DNA of 64,000 nucleotides, taken from Henricia sp. BOLD:AAB3569 (Eukaryota > Echinodermata > Asteroidea > Spinulosida > Echinasteridae). The DNA is taken from assembly GCA_037783545.1 (NCBI GenBank), contig JBBELK010000482.1, positions 1,054,001 to 1,118,000 of the forward strand, written 5' to 3'. The translations under genes and the position numbers were made by a program. The notes beneath the pieces were generated by a model. It was not told the DNA's origin, searched no databases, and saw nothing but the letters and a program-made list of their open reading frames with translations. Position 1 is the stretch's first letter; each line of letters opens with the position of its first letter. Shown piece by piece: positions 31,609 through 43,444 of the stretch.

Positions 31609-32020
31609 GGGCTGCGTTCCACATACGCGAACGTTAGTGGAACGTATAATAATTGTGCGCCACCAACGTTCGCCAACGTTAGCCAACAAACTTTTGGATT
31701 GTTCGCGAGTCATTTTAAAATGGCGTGCGCGACATGAAAGATGACAGACGATGGTTTGCAGTTTGGAAAATAACAAATAATTGTACCTTTCGTGGTTTTC
31801 TCCCTTATCGCTGGCGGTACACAATCAATAGCAATGTGTTACATTTTCTCAAACATTTGGTAAGCAGCGGAGAGCCACATTGCAACGTCCGTACGTATAC
31901 GACTGCTGGGACTGTGGGGGCCGCCATCTTGACAATGTATTTTGGCAAACAATCCATTCCACATTGAGCAAACGTTGGCGCCAACGTTAACGAACCGTTC
32001 GCGTGTTTGGAACGCAGCCC
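31609..32020. repeat. GGGCTGCGTTCCA terminal inverted-repeat element
   Basis: Ends gggctgcgttccacatacgc and gcgtgtttggaacgcagccc are inverted complements. Both arms contain AACGTTNGCCAACGTTA words. Confidence 0.75.
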
Positions 32021-32024
32021 TGGT

Positions 32025-33535
32025 GCTCTAATTTCGGTGAATGATTGATTTTTATTTCGGTAGTTTTACCCGAGGTGGTTATTTTGTAATAACTATATAG
32101 GCCTAGATCTTTCCCAGAGAGTCTTAAAGTTTTAGTCATGCAAATCGTGTGTACCTGTATTTCTCTAACTCGATGGGCTCATAATATGAACCCATCGAAA
32201 AAATTGAGTAAATGAAAAATTACTCGATCAAAGCACAGAATGATTTTATTTGAATGGTCATTTCACACAACGTACCAGCTAGTTTGTTCAAAAATTTCCA
32301 TATATATATGCAGACCCAACTAACGTGAAATAATATATGGGCGGCCATCTGTCAAATGTCAATTTATCCTTTGTTACTGACTAAAATGCAGTGTTTGCGG
32401 TCAGTTGTTGTGGGCTTGTTGTAGTCTAGTTCAATAGAAAGTCAAGTTCATTACCATTTTTATGTACCCTTACATGTTACTTTTGTTATAATGAATTAGG
32501 CCAATGTTATGAATATGTAAGCGTGTTAAAACCCAATACATCATAGTGACCCGAAATGTTACTTCATGAGTTGACAAGATAAATCCGAATAAAAGTGTTG
32601 ATAGCAATGGTAACAAACACTACATGATTTGTTTTCCCGTGTAAAATGGAACCTTTGCGGGAGAAATTGTCCACTGAATTAGGTGCTTTTTAAAACAAAT
32701 CATTTGCAAACGAGTTTTTAACCATTCATTCAACGCAAAACGTGCATTTTAAAAAGGTTTTTAAAAGTATTACTGCATCTGAAATTTCTACAAGGCAGTT
32801 TATCAACATTATTCTTTAGTATGCTGTTGTTCCTGGAACCGTACCGGTATAGAAAGGGCTTCATCTTCATACGATGCGATGGGCCTTTAAAAACAGTTAT
32901 GCGTGCTTTTGCTCTATACATTTTTCATTATTTTTTTCGGTCGTGTATTATTCCACGATCGAGTGGGGTAGACTTTGCTAAATCAACCCAGGTGTATTAA
33001 TGTGTGCCAGCATCATGCTAGGAAGGTAAACAGACTCGCTGTGTGGGAGGAGTGGCGAACCTCCCATGCGCAGCAAACTCGAAAGAGCAGTCTGCATTGC
33101 ACCCCTCTCCCCGGCTTGTATTTTATAAAGGACGCGTCTTTTCCTTACTATTCTCGATTGATGAGATTAAATGTAAAAAGTGACATGGATGTGTGCCCGT
33201 AAAAAAAGGTCGCTTGCTTTGCTTCAATGGTTGGGTTGCATAGGCCCGGTATAAAACGAAAACGAAAACAAAAACCAAAGGAACTGCTCCGTGCATAACC
33301 TGCCTATATACTTTATAGTTCGACTTTATGCGGGCATAGCCTAAGTATAAACAAACTATAGAATACAATAAAGTTATAGTACTTCACTAAAACGGGTTTG
33401 GATGAAATGTAATTAAATAAAACTAAGTCTTAAATAAATGACTAATATAGGCCTACATTGTTATGAAGTAGCATGTCTTTTCAATGTATTTTGAGCGTTG
33501 GTTCATAGTACTCCCTTGTGCAAAATTAATTGGAT
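32025..33535. other. Intergenic, no recognised feature
   Basis: AT-rich unique-looking sequence. Scattered short frames only. A (GAAAAC)n-like patch is at 33,257-33,280. Confidence 0.4.
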
Positions 33536-33548
33536 AAAGCAGGCAACA

Positions 33549-33578
33549 TGGGGGGGAGGGGGGGGGGGGGGGGGGGAA
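33549..33578 (+). repeat. Poly-G tract
   Basis: About 28 of 30 bases are G, with single A interruptions, next to the decayed LINE. Length in the assembly is unreliable. Confidence 0.8.
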
Positions 33579-33814
33579 CAGGACAACAAGGGTTTTCAGG
33601 ACACAAATTCAAACCACAGTATAAATATGTATACGTAAAATGTCCCACGTGGATCTTTAAAAGTTGTTCAACACTTTTCATTGATTTCATCGTCATGACC
33701 TCATACCTGGAGAACTGCGTCAATAGGCCTATACGTCTGGTCTTTGTGGTGCAGTCCTTTTGTTGAGGCAAAATGTATGTTTTTTGGAACCCGTCATCGT
33801 TTACTCGCCTCTCC

Positions 33815-34590
33815 TGACAGTGTTGATCTGACGTTAAATGATAAAGCCATTGAGAGAGTCCAATCGTACAAGTACCTGGAGTCGTACTAGATGACAAAAT
33901 TTCTTGGGCAGAACATACTGATTACTTAACCAAGAAGATTTCTCAAAAGATTGGCTTCTTGAGGCGATCTGCCAAACCTTGCCTTCCTAATTCTACATTT
34001 AAATGATTAAGCAGTGCAATGATTCTGCCACTGTTTGATTATTGTGACGTTGCATGGTCAGCCAGTGCACAATGCCATATTGACAAGTTAACCAAGTTAC
34101 ATAATCGCCTGGACAGATTAATCCTTAATGCTCATCCTCTGACTCATATTAGTGACTTGCACCAGACTCTCTCATGGTTACCGCTTACTACCCGATGGGA
34201 ACATCATAGAATGTGTGAAGTTTTTAAATGTATTAATTGTCTTAATCCATCTTACTTAAACAATAAATTCACTACGCCAGATCACACTGCTAATACACGT
34301 TCCAAAGCAAACGGGTCGCTTTTCTTGCCAATTGTTCCTCGTACAAATGCATACAAACGCACATTTCAGTATTTAGGCACAAACTGACCACAGCCCAAAG
34401 ACAAGCCAAATCTCTCGGGTTTTTTAAGTCATTACTTAATTGATTTAATGTTATTTGTAATAATAGACTCACTATTTTATCAGACTAGTTGTATTTTTTA
34501 TTTACATAATAGTATTGTTATTTTACACTGGGCCCTTATAAGGATAGCAGTTTCTATAACTGAGAAGGCAACCCAGTATAAATAAAACAG
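33815..34590 (+). pseudogene. Decayed non-LTR retrotransposon, 3' end of reverse transcriptase
   Basis: Translation gives SVDLTLNDKAIERVQSYKYL, then after a one-base frame break VVLDDKISWAEHTDYLTKKI and FLRRSAKPCLPNSTFK. After an in-frame stop at 34,004 it continues MILPLFDYCDVAWSA, LHNRLDRLILNA and FKCINCLNPSYL. This is the conserved C-terminal region of Jockey/CR1-type LINE polymerases. The frame ends at 34,384-34,387. A 3' tail to ataaataaaacagataataa follows. The 5' part is absent, as in typical 5'-truncated copies. Confidence 0.87.
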
Positions 34591-34603
34591 ATAATAAAAC
34601 GAC

Positions 34604-34935
34604 TGAAATGGGCTCAGGAATTCAAGCGCTGGACCAGTGCTGATTTGCGGAAAGTTGTGTTTTCAGACAAGATCTAGAGCCATTTTCTGGTGCAGGGCCA
34701 GCGAAATGTTCGGCGCTTCAACGATGAGAAGCTCCGTGATTGCCACATTGATCAAACTGTCAAGCATCCTGACAAGAAAAATGTTCTGGGGTTGCTTTAG
34801 CTTTCATGGTGTCGGGTCTCTCCAATAAGTTAAAGAAATTATGAATTCTGCCAAGTAGGCCTATATTGAAGTCATTGAATAAAATGTAGTCCCACAATGT
34901 GACAGACGCGCTCGCGGGATATTTGCAAAATCGGG
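34604..34935 (+). pseudogene. Decayed Tc1/mariner-type transposase fragment
   Basis: Pieces in changing frames read KWAQEFKRWTSADLRKVVFS, LVQGQRNVRRFNDEKLRD, HIDQTVKHPDKK, MFWGCFSFHGVGSL and MNSAK/YIEVIE. These are recognisable blocks of a Tc1-like transposase around the catalytic core (WGCF motif). Stops and frameshifts make it dead. It directly follows the LINE end. No terminal repeats were located. Confidence 0.85.
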
Positions 34936-34939
34936 GATC

Positions 34940-37080
34940 GGATATTCGGATACTCGGTTTTCAACATTTCGAATATTAGTCTTTTGAAATCTTCGGATTC
35001 TCTCAAGCCTATACGTGGAACTTGTATAGTACAAGTGAAACTTGTATATAGTGGCCACCCAAGGGACAGACAAAACGTGGCCAGTATAAGCAGGTGGCCC
35101 TTATATAGAGGTTTAGCGTACACATGCGGAAATATTCAAACATAAAAAACATACCACAGTGCATGTAGTTGAAAAACTGCTAAAAGTGAAGTGTTTGAAA
35201 GGTTTCCTCATTAAAAAGTGAAAACAATTTTAATAATTGTTTAAAGCTTCTCATAAAATTTCCCAGAGTAGCTTGATTAATTGAGGCAATTTACTGTGTG
35301 TGGCCAGATTATCCAGGTTCAACTGCCATAGGATTGTACACACAGAAATCCTAGTGCCCTGGCCACTGGCCGCGTTAGGGAGGGGCCCTGGTTTGGGACC
35401 GAACAAATGTGACCACTTTAGACAGGCGGCCTCTTTATAGAGGTGGCCTGAAGAGCAGGTTTCACTGTCCTAGACGTTTTTTTTCTCGTAAAAATAATTT
35501 GGGAGGCAAGATTTTGGAAAATAAATACCACATAGTCCTACGTTCCCTAGTTAAGATTTCATGCACTATCTACGGAGCATGACATACAAAGTGTTTTTAA
35601 AGAAAAACTTGATATTTTCTCTTTGCTAAAATCATGTTTTCTCACCAAATTTACACTTTCCGGGGCATTATCATGTCATATTAGGAAGAATTAGTGGCGA
35701 ACGTGCACGGTATTTATACCCTTTTTTAAAATCCGACTTGTAGTTTTGTGCACGGGGTTCCACTTTCCGGGCAGTGGTCGGGTACGAAATTCTTTCCAAA
35801 ATGACCAAATATGGGATGAGAAATGAGTATTCAATAATTATTAATAAATAATAACTACTCACATTTCCAGTTGACAGTGGGCGAGTTCTCCTTGGATTGT
35901 CAAAACTTTACGGGATTTCTGGTTTTCTGCCACTCACCGAAGCATGTGGGTACAGCGTACACAGTCCTAAAGTAAACACGGTATATATCACTCCATGCCA
36001 GGCCGTTGAGTATTGCCAGATGTAATATAAAACCGACTGACAACTGGGCTTTTAATCCCAGCGTTTCACCTTTTTCTTTCAATTATCCCCACTTGTGAAC
36101 CATTAAACTTTACTCTGTGTGTATAATGCCGTGAGCGACATTGGATCTTTTCACGTACTATAACTGTCTTTACGGACAATGCAACAAGCGTGTGTAAATA
36201 TTATGTATGCAAAAATACGTGAACGTGAAATCTCCCGCGCACTTGTCAATGTTGTTATGCACGACGAAATCTTACAACCCGGATTCGAATTTTGGTCACA
36301 GCAAAAAGAGCCATAAAAAGAAGAAAACTCGCATTTCTTTTGATTTACTTACCAATAAAGTTGCTCCTAACACCCTTCTTAATTACCACGAGGTTAATTT
36401 TCTGGATAAATTACCACTAGGTTAATTTTCTGGCGTTGATTTTGGAGAGAATTTGTGCGGTACGAAAAGCAACAACTCGTAAAACTATGTTCAACAAATT
36501 CAATATGGCGTTGAACGTTCAGTATAAGAAAGGTTAATCTTGATTGGCTGAAAAAGTTACAGGTTAATGTCCTTGACGCTGATTGGTCAATAAGTAGGTT
36601 TGTGTTTTATTTCATTCTAAATCTGTATATTGATTTCTGTAACTATACGGTAACTAAAAAAAAACTTTTTTGTTGTTTTTTAAATTTATTTAAGGCCTGT
36701 CAAGAATGCACGCCTTTATCCCGCTCAAACTTATCGTGTGAGACGCTTCAAATTTTTTCCCTGGAAGTTAAATTAATCGACCGATTTGTTTTTTTTAAAT
36801 TATCGATTTTATAAATAAATTTTAAAGAAATAAATCGGATAAAACGGATGCCAGGCACCGTTTGAAAGACTTGTGACCGGCTGTTTTGGTGGTCCGAAGC
36901 GGTTACACAAACACTACTTTTTATGGCGCTAAAACGACGTGCAGTAAATTTTACAAGCTGAAGAAAGGGGCGTCAAATAAACAAAATATAAAACAGGATT
37001 TGTACTTGGGCTTTTGACCTCGGGGACTCGGTTCTGTTATACCGTTACAAAGATTAAGGATTTCTGCAATGAAATTGGCA
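34940..37080. other. Intergenic, no recognised feature
   Basis: Mostly AT-rich sequence with no frame that resembles a protein. Two related phrases (accacgaggttaattttctg and accactaggttaattttctg) are adjacent at 36,387-36,432. Confidence 0.4.
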
Positions 37081-37084
37081 CATC

Positions 37085-37440
37085 TTACAGGATTTTGAAA
37101 TGGATTCTTTGGGGTTCGAACCCCGATGAGGACCATCAGATTTTCCCCCCTCTCATCCCACGTTTGGTTGTTTCATTTCATATTGATTTAGGCACAATGC
37201 CAAATATTGCGTTCTGTATACGTTACTCGGTTAAGCACACAAGCAACACCGAGAGAAAATTGGGTTTGTTACGGGAAACCCGAGGGAGTATACCACTGTG
37301 CCTAAAAGCTGCAGCTGGTAGAGCATCTGCCAGGTGATCCAGAGGTCTTGGGTTCAAATCCCGACGAAGACCGTATGATTTTCCTCTCAACCAAAGTTTG
37401 GTTGCTTGACTTGTTTCATTTCAATGGTGATGAGGCACTA
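37085..37440 (+). repeat. tRNA-derived SINE copies
   Basis: A degraded copy (ggttcgaaccccgatgagga and tttggttgtttcatttcata) is followed by leader gggaaacccgagggagtata, A-box agctgcagctggtagagc, B-box gggttcaaatcccg and tail tttggttgcttgacttgttt. This is the most complete diverged SINE in the window. Confidence 0.75.
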
Positions 37441-37666
37441 TATTAAACATTGCGTTCTTTCCGTGACTTAAACAACTCAAAGAGGGCGCTGTATAAAGAG
37501 TAGGAATATTCATATATAACGGACCAATCAGAAACCACAGAAATTCCTCTGTGACGTCAACTTCATAAAGCTGTTCAGCATAAAAATTTGCTTAATACCA
37601 AATTATTTGCTTTACAAAAATGGTTAAGCACTGGTCAAAATCACACGAGATTGTCCATTCGTTTAA

Positions 37667-37901
37667 AGGAGCATGTCCAGATCACATTTTTGAGTGCTCC
37701 CATTTTTCTCATGGGTGTTGAGATGTTGATAACCTATCCTTTGTCATATTTTTCTCATTGCCATCTTGACATTTTGCGTTCTCAGTGCAGTCTAACCAAA
37801 TTGAAGATTGCAAATTTCCTATTTTTTCCCCATAGGTAGTATTTTAAATGATTGTTAGGTTAAAGCGAAATCCATTTTCTGGAAAAATCTAAACAGCTCC
37901 T
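37667..37901 (+). repeat. TTAA MITE, AGGAG family, shorter copy
   Basis: TTAA at 37,663-37,666 and 37,902-37,905. It starts AGGAGCATGTCCAGATCAC and ends aaatctaaacagctcct. It is internally deleted relative to the 349-360 base copies. Confidence 0.85.
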
Positions 37902-38454
37902 TTAATACACAGAAGCCACATACAGGGGGAACATTTTCGGTGCATTTTTTTTCCTGCTGCAATTATTACAAAATAAGGCAACATGAAACAGTCGTACGTC
38001 GGCACCCGAAGCACAACGCAGAGGAGGTTACAGGTCATTGACTCGGCACGCGACACGAGTACGGTGTCTTGTCACCGGCTGTTGAGTGAAAAGAACGTTC
38101 TTAATGTGCGTTTTATCGTCAAATTAACACCGTGCCTGGGTGGGATTGGGGCTATTAGCTCCGGTCAAAACCCCCTCCAAGCCCTGAAATTGCTTTCTTT
38201 AGTAGTAATATAATTATAATACGCGACAGCACTAAATCCTTATATTTGCATTGCAAAAACAAAAGGGGCGGCCTCGCGACAAAAGCAAAGGTTGAGTTAA
38301 TGTTTAGAGTTATACTTCAAAGTTTATTGTCGTGTGTTGGTGAACTCGCGTCTTTGTGCCCTTAGCCTAATAATAATAATATGGGAGACAATTTTCCTTT
38401 TAAGACAGGCCATATTATTTTGCAGTGACCCGAAGCCTTTAAAGGTAATACACG

Positions 38455-38600
38455 ATTTGTTTTTGCCCCCATAGACTGCCAAAGTGTACAGCAACGGCTC
38501 TACACTAAAAATCACTGAACCGTGTCCCTGTGCTTTTGCAATGGTACTTTTCCCGACGGCCGTGACGTTTAGAGCCAATTACAATGGCAACACGTCACAC
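38455..38600 (-). repeat. Dispersed repeat, complement of 27,285-27,600
   Basis: Shares cactgaaccgtgtccctgtg and ggctctaaac-type sequence in inverse orientation with 27.3 kb. Weaker similarity is at 53,335-53,445. Confidence 0.55.
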
Positions 38601-39107
38601 TTAGGCTGTCTATTGTCAGAAATTTGAAGCCCGTAAACAGTATTTGCAACTCCTACTTGACCGAAAAAACTTACTCAAATGGAAAATAGAGAAGTGGTTC
38701 CAACTATTCAATGCACCCCCAGATTATTTTTTGTTCTAAGAAAACAATAATTAAAGACGAATTTATATAAATATGTGTGCACACACATTTTTTTTACAAG
38801 GGCGCCTTGTGTGAAAGAAACTTGTCCCTTGACTACCGTGGTTTTATAGCTCCGTTGTCCAGTATTGCTAACCAGCTTAAAGAAGGGCCAACACTTGCAA
38901 AGGGTTGCCTAACTCTGTACGCTGGGAGCTCAGTCTTGAGAGGGTGTGAGTAAGGACACAACAGATTTGTACGTACTTACACTATGAACATCTAACAATG
39001 GAAATTGGGCACACACCATTGTTACTAACAATGGGGTTACAATGAACATGTACATGTTTTTGCTCATAGTGTTAACCGCGTATGGGAATCGGGAAACAAG
39101 GCATTAA

Positions 39108-39659
39108 AGATAGTATACATGATTGGTAAACTGTTACAAATAGTTTTATCCCCCTGTGTGATTAAAGATAAATATGCATGATTAAAGCCAACCTGAGCAA
39201 AAACCAGCTCCGTACTTCGTCTAACTTTTGAGAAAACAGTCAAAAAAGGGTTTGAAGTCATTTCGCCCCAAAACCAGTTCGCCCTGAACCACTTCGCCCT
39301 GAACCACGGCCTGTGCACGAAGTGGTTTTGGGGCGAAGTGGCATTTGGGCGATGTAGTGTTGGGACATTATACAACTCTATGTGTTGGGACGAACTGATT
39401 TGGGGCGAAATGGCACTCGGGCGAAGTGGTTTGGGGGCGAAATGGCACTTGGGCGAAATGGTTTGGGGGCGAATTGAATTTTCGTCTCATGAGACGAAAA
39501 CTAATTGTTTTACTCATTTCTCAAAGACTATAGCACTTCAGACAAAACCATTTTTAAATTAGGGGACGTTTTCTACGGTCATCATGTTTATATTGTGTAA
39601 GTTTGGCGTAAATCCGTGAACATTTCTGATTTTCGAGATACCAATCATGTATACTGCCT
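39108..39659 (+). repeat. CACTTCGCC-array TTAA element, copy 4
   Basis: TTAA at 39,104-39,107 and 39,660-39,663. Terminal repeats are AGATAGTATACATGATTGGTA and complement of taccaatcatgtatactgcct. The array is about 39,260-39,470 (ggggcgaagtggcatttggg). The palindrome has decayed to TCTCATGAGA at 39,485-39,494. Confidence 0.92.
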
Positions 39660-39904
39660 TTAATCTTGACGTCATCCATGCGATCGTTGCATAGTTGACG
39701 TCATCATACCTTTCAACATTTCAAATATGGCGCAGCACATAGTTGCATTAGTTGCAGAGTTTATCATCAAAATTAATTGTGTTGCCGGCGTTAAAAACAA
39801 CATTCTCATGAAGGTTTATATGCACCGAGAAATACATCGGTAATATTTTTGATTAAATTCATCGATAACTTCAAGTGTTGTCCCGGATCCCTTCCTTTAA
39901 ATAA

Positions 39905-40085
39905 TGACGGCGGCTTTTCACAATTTCTTGAAAGTATGGACATTTTTTTTCCAGTGTTTTCTGGGGACGCAGATAAGGTACTGAGCTAGCTGACTTTACA
40001 CATGTTTTGTTGTTGCTGTAATATTTAATCACACGTGGAGTAAACGCTATTTGTTACAGTTTTCTGACCCTGTTAATCGATCTTT
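39905..40085 (-). repeat. GTTACAAACGGCGTTATCTCC MITE, minus partial
   Basis: cacaatttcttgaaagtatg, ggtactgagctagctgactt and aatcacacgtggagtaaacg mark a diverged partial copy. Confidence 0.6.
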
Positions 40086-40089
40086 AATG

Positions 40090-41160
40090 ATTTTAATGTC
40101 TTTTTGCATATATGGTATATTGCATGCTCCGCGAATTGTGCACATCCTAATTAGGCTAATTGTCTAAACGAACACTTGCGATATCGTATTTTGCGATATC
40201 GATCTTTATGCAGCATGCCGGCATTTCCCATCCTCCCAAACACTAATGAATGTTTCATATGCATGGCATAACGACCCCGTATAAAACGAACGGGTCGATA
40301 CGAAATTCGCTCAAAAGAGGAGAATATTGTCATACGGGTTGAGCTGCAGTCTACCGTGTACGCCTAACAACTGCTACCGGGCACTCGAGCTGAAGTACCG
40401 GGGAGACTGAATTAACTCGCCAGCTCAGGCTGACTACTTGGGCCATTCTTGCTGAGTAAGCCATCGCCAGTAATGAATTTGTTATTGTTAACATGAATAG
40501 ATTGTGAGTTAATCATTTATATCTTTTTGGTCAGGGTATAAGGGCTCACAGATGTATTTCGCGGTTGGTTTTCCTTTTTTTCTTCAGAATGATCTTTGCC
40601 CGGGTTTAAGTCCGGAGGCTTGAACAAAAATGTGTGGGCATTTCAGCCACTCAAACGAGCCGATAAAAACCTCCTCAAATGACCATTCTTTTTATTCCCC
40701 TGGTTTTAATTTATTGTGTGAATTAATGGAAGTTCAAGCAGTTTAGAATTACCATTTAAGTGCGGGCTTGATAACCGCTTTTTCGTGTTCGCCGCTTGTT
40801 TGCAACCAGTGGGCTCTGCAGCGCAGCTGTGGCGAAGTTTGAGTAACTTGTGTTAACTAGGGCGGTTTTCGAAATTACTGGCTTCGGCTTTAGGCTCAGG
40901 TTTCGCTGTTTTTTTTGTCTTCGTCTGTGTGCAGTTTAATAGACCCTTTGCACGGGCGGGCATGACAGGAGGCAGTCACACTGTTACCCTGCGTCAGGTC
41001 ACATCATTTAAATATAAATGGGGACGCCATTTTGTTTTCCCACCAATGGAATTAGAACTCAAATGTTTTACCAGAACAGAGAAAACAACTTTACGGTTGC
41101 CATTCTAAAATAAATTAAACAAAAATTATTTTGACAATTACGTTATCTGTCAGTGGCGTC
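40090..41160. other. Intergenic, no recognised gene
   Basis: Unique-looking sequence with a partial AATAGACC element at 40,940-41,010. No coding similarity is seen. Confidence 0.4.
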
Positions 41161-41167
41161 TGCACCA

Positions 41168-41212
41168 TCGATAGATATCTATATATATATCTATATATAG
41201 ATATATATTCCC
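41168..41212. repeat. ATAGATATCTATATAT simple palindromic repeat
   Basis: Alternating TATA/GATATC words, followed by a duplicated attccctgacgagtggaggt at 41,209 and 41,239. Confidence 0.65.
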
Positions 41213-41408
41213 TGACGAGTGGAGGTATAGATAAATATTCCCTGACGAGTGGAGGTATCCACAAAACAGATTTGTCGGAATAAAATATGGTGAACTAAAA
41301 CCTATCCTAGTTTGTGATTGATTTTGTACCGCTCCTTGTGTAAAGTAGAGCACTCTCCGAAGTTGAATCGGTTTACAAACACGTATATATAAAATATATA
41401 TACACACA

Positions 41409-41815
41409 CTGGATGAAGCAACGACGTCTAAAATTGAAGCCACCGTCCGCCATAGACTACTAAAGCGTGATGTCAGTTGCCATGGTAATTGGGTCTAAAC
41501 ATTCGCTGGTAATCTGAAATGTCCATTGCTAAAGCGTAGGAAAACAGTTCACCCAATAACCATGCCAACACACAAAGGGTGACGTTTTCACTTTAGTGGT
41601 CTATTTTACCCCACCAAATACAATGCCTTGCCTAGACTGGTCATACTGTCTTCACTAGTCTACATCATGGTCTACATGTGTTAAGTGGAATGCGAGGGAT
41701 CGCATGGACCGGGGAGCAGTCTAGGCCAAGCATTGTTCGTGAGGTACAATGACGGACGGCGCATGGCTAAAATTCTCGTATAGCCAACTGCTATTGCATA
41801 CTTCATCCAGTGTAT
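41409..41815. repeat. CACTGGATGAAG fold-back family, copy 2
   Basis: Ends cactggatgaagcaacgacg and gcatacttcatccagtg are inverted at the outer 12 bases. A piece at 41,460-41,600 (gtaattgggtctaaacattc) is a different repeat inserted inside. It includes ccttgcctagactggtcata. Confidence 0.75.
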
Positions 41816-42171
41816 ATATATCGATGTATGCACTGGAAAAAAAGGACGTCCAACAGCTCATGGGGATGATCGTGCGATCAGTCAGTGACACCATTGGAAC
41901 GAGGTTAAATACCTGTTGACCCGTGGAATCTAATCGAAAAGGAAGTCCACCCGGCAAGGAACAACATTGAGCAAAGGACTATACATGTAGTTCGACTGAA
42001 TTCCTTCGAAAGACGGATAATATCCCTCGTTTAAGGGACTGTGTCCAACTACATGTAACACGTTTCTCGAACTTTCCTGCCGTTTTCATGCGGTGAACAT
42101 GTTCGTATGTGGAATTTGTGGACCGGGAACCAGTTTACGTAACTTGCAGAGAAGATTCATCGATATATAAT

Positions 42172-42392
42172 CACTGGATGAAGTATGCAATAGCAGTTGG
42201 CTATACGAGAATTGAAGCCATGCGCAGGCCGCCATTGTACTCCCCAAACAATGCGTTGCCTAGACTGCTCCCCGGCATTCCACTTAACACATGTAGACTA
42301 GTGAAGACAGTATGACCAGTCTAGGCAAGGCATTGTATAATGGCGGACGGTGGCTTCAAATTTAGACGTCGTTGCTGCATCCAGTGCATATA
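42172..42392. repeat. CACTGGATGAAG fold-back family, copy 3
   Basis: cactggatgaagtatgcaat at the left and gttgctgcatccagtg at the right. The middle shares gcctagactgctccccggca and aagacagtatgaccagtcta with copies 1 and 2. Confidence 0.75.
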
Positions 42393-43135
42393 TCGATGAG
42401 AAAATTCATAGACTGGTTTCGAGACCACATAGGCTTACACAAATTTGTGTTTGATGTGTAAATTATGTGGACCGGACACCAGTCTAGGATAGTTCGATTC
42501 AACAGAGGGCGCTATACAGAATCTTGGATTGAAGTTTTTTGGCGCGCAGACGAAAACAAGAATTTGATGCACGTGTTGCTCGCAAAAAAGTGCAACGAAC
42601 ACGTGAACAATCGCTTTGAAATTTACGCTTTATATTGTGACATTTTTATTACAAATAATTACAGCAATACAGCAAAATGTTCTCGACCGACTTTACAGTT
42701 ATAGACATTTTAGATATACGGCAGCAATGCTTGAACAAATTGGAATTGCGTCGCCCACTTAAACATCTTTTCATAAAGTGGGTATTTATACAACGAATTT
42801 TACGATATATGTACAATAAAACGAAAAGACATTTCTGTTGAAGATTACAATGAATCAAAAGATAACGAGAAATACTGATAGAGGCACGTAAACTAACGAA
42901 AGACAGTTAAGGAAATCATTGTATTAATCGCTTCATCTGATTGGGCGCCTCCTGATCACGTGTTAGTGATTATGAGCCTTCATTGGATAAGGTTACTTGT
43001 TTCCGTCGAGCGTTTCTATGTCCGATTTTTAGGCAGAAATCTAAGAATGACGGTTAACGATACAATACCACGGCGCTTTGTGAGTGCCACGCCACTTGTT
43101 TAGATACTGAGATAATTATCTATGATTGTTAGCCT

Positions 43136-43440
43136 ATAACGTGGATCAAGTCGACTTCGCAAAATAATTTGTGTTGTGAAGTCGACTTCCTACATTTAAT
43201 AAGTCGACTTGGCGAGATAATGTATGTTGCCCAGCCTCGACTTCCTGAAATCAATAAGTCGACTTGGTGAGACTTGGCAACATTTTCTCACCAAGTCGAC
43301 ATGGTTTTATAAAGTCGACTTATTGAATTCAGGAAGGCGACTTGGCGACATAAAATATCTCGCCAAGTCGACTCAGTAAATTTGGGAAGTCGACTTGGTA
43401 ACGAAAATTATCTCGCCAAGTCGACATAATCCACGTTATA
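43136..43440. repeat. GTCGACTT-rich fold-back element
   Basis: Outer arms tataacgtggat and atccacgttata flank about ten copies of AAGTCGACTT or half sites (aagtcgacttggcgagataa, ctcgccaagtcgac), in direct and inverted order. It is intergenic. Confidence 0.8.
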
Positions 43441-43444
43441 AGTT

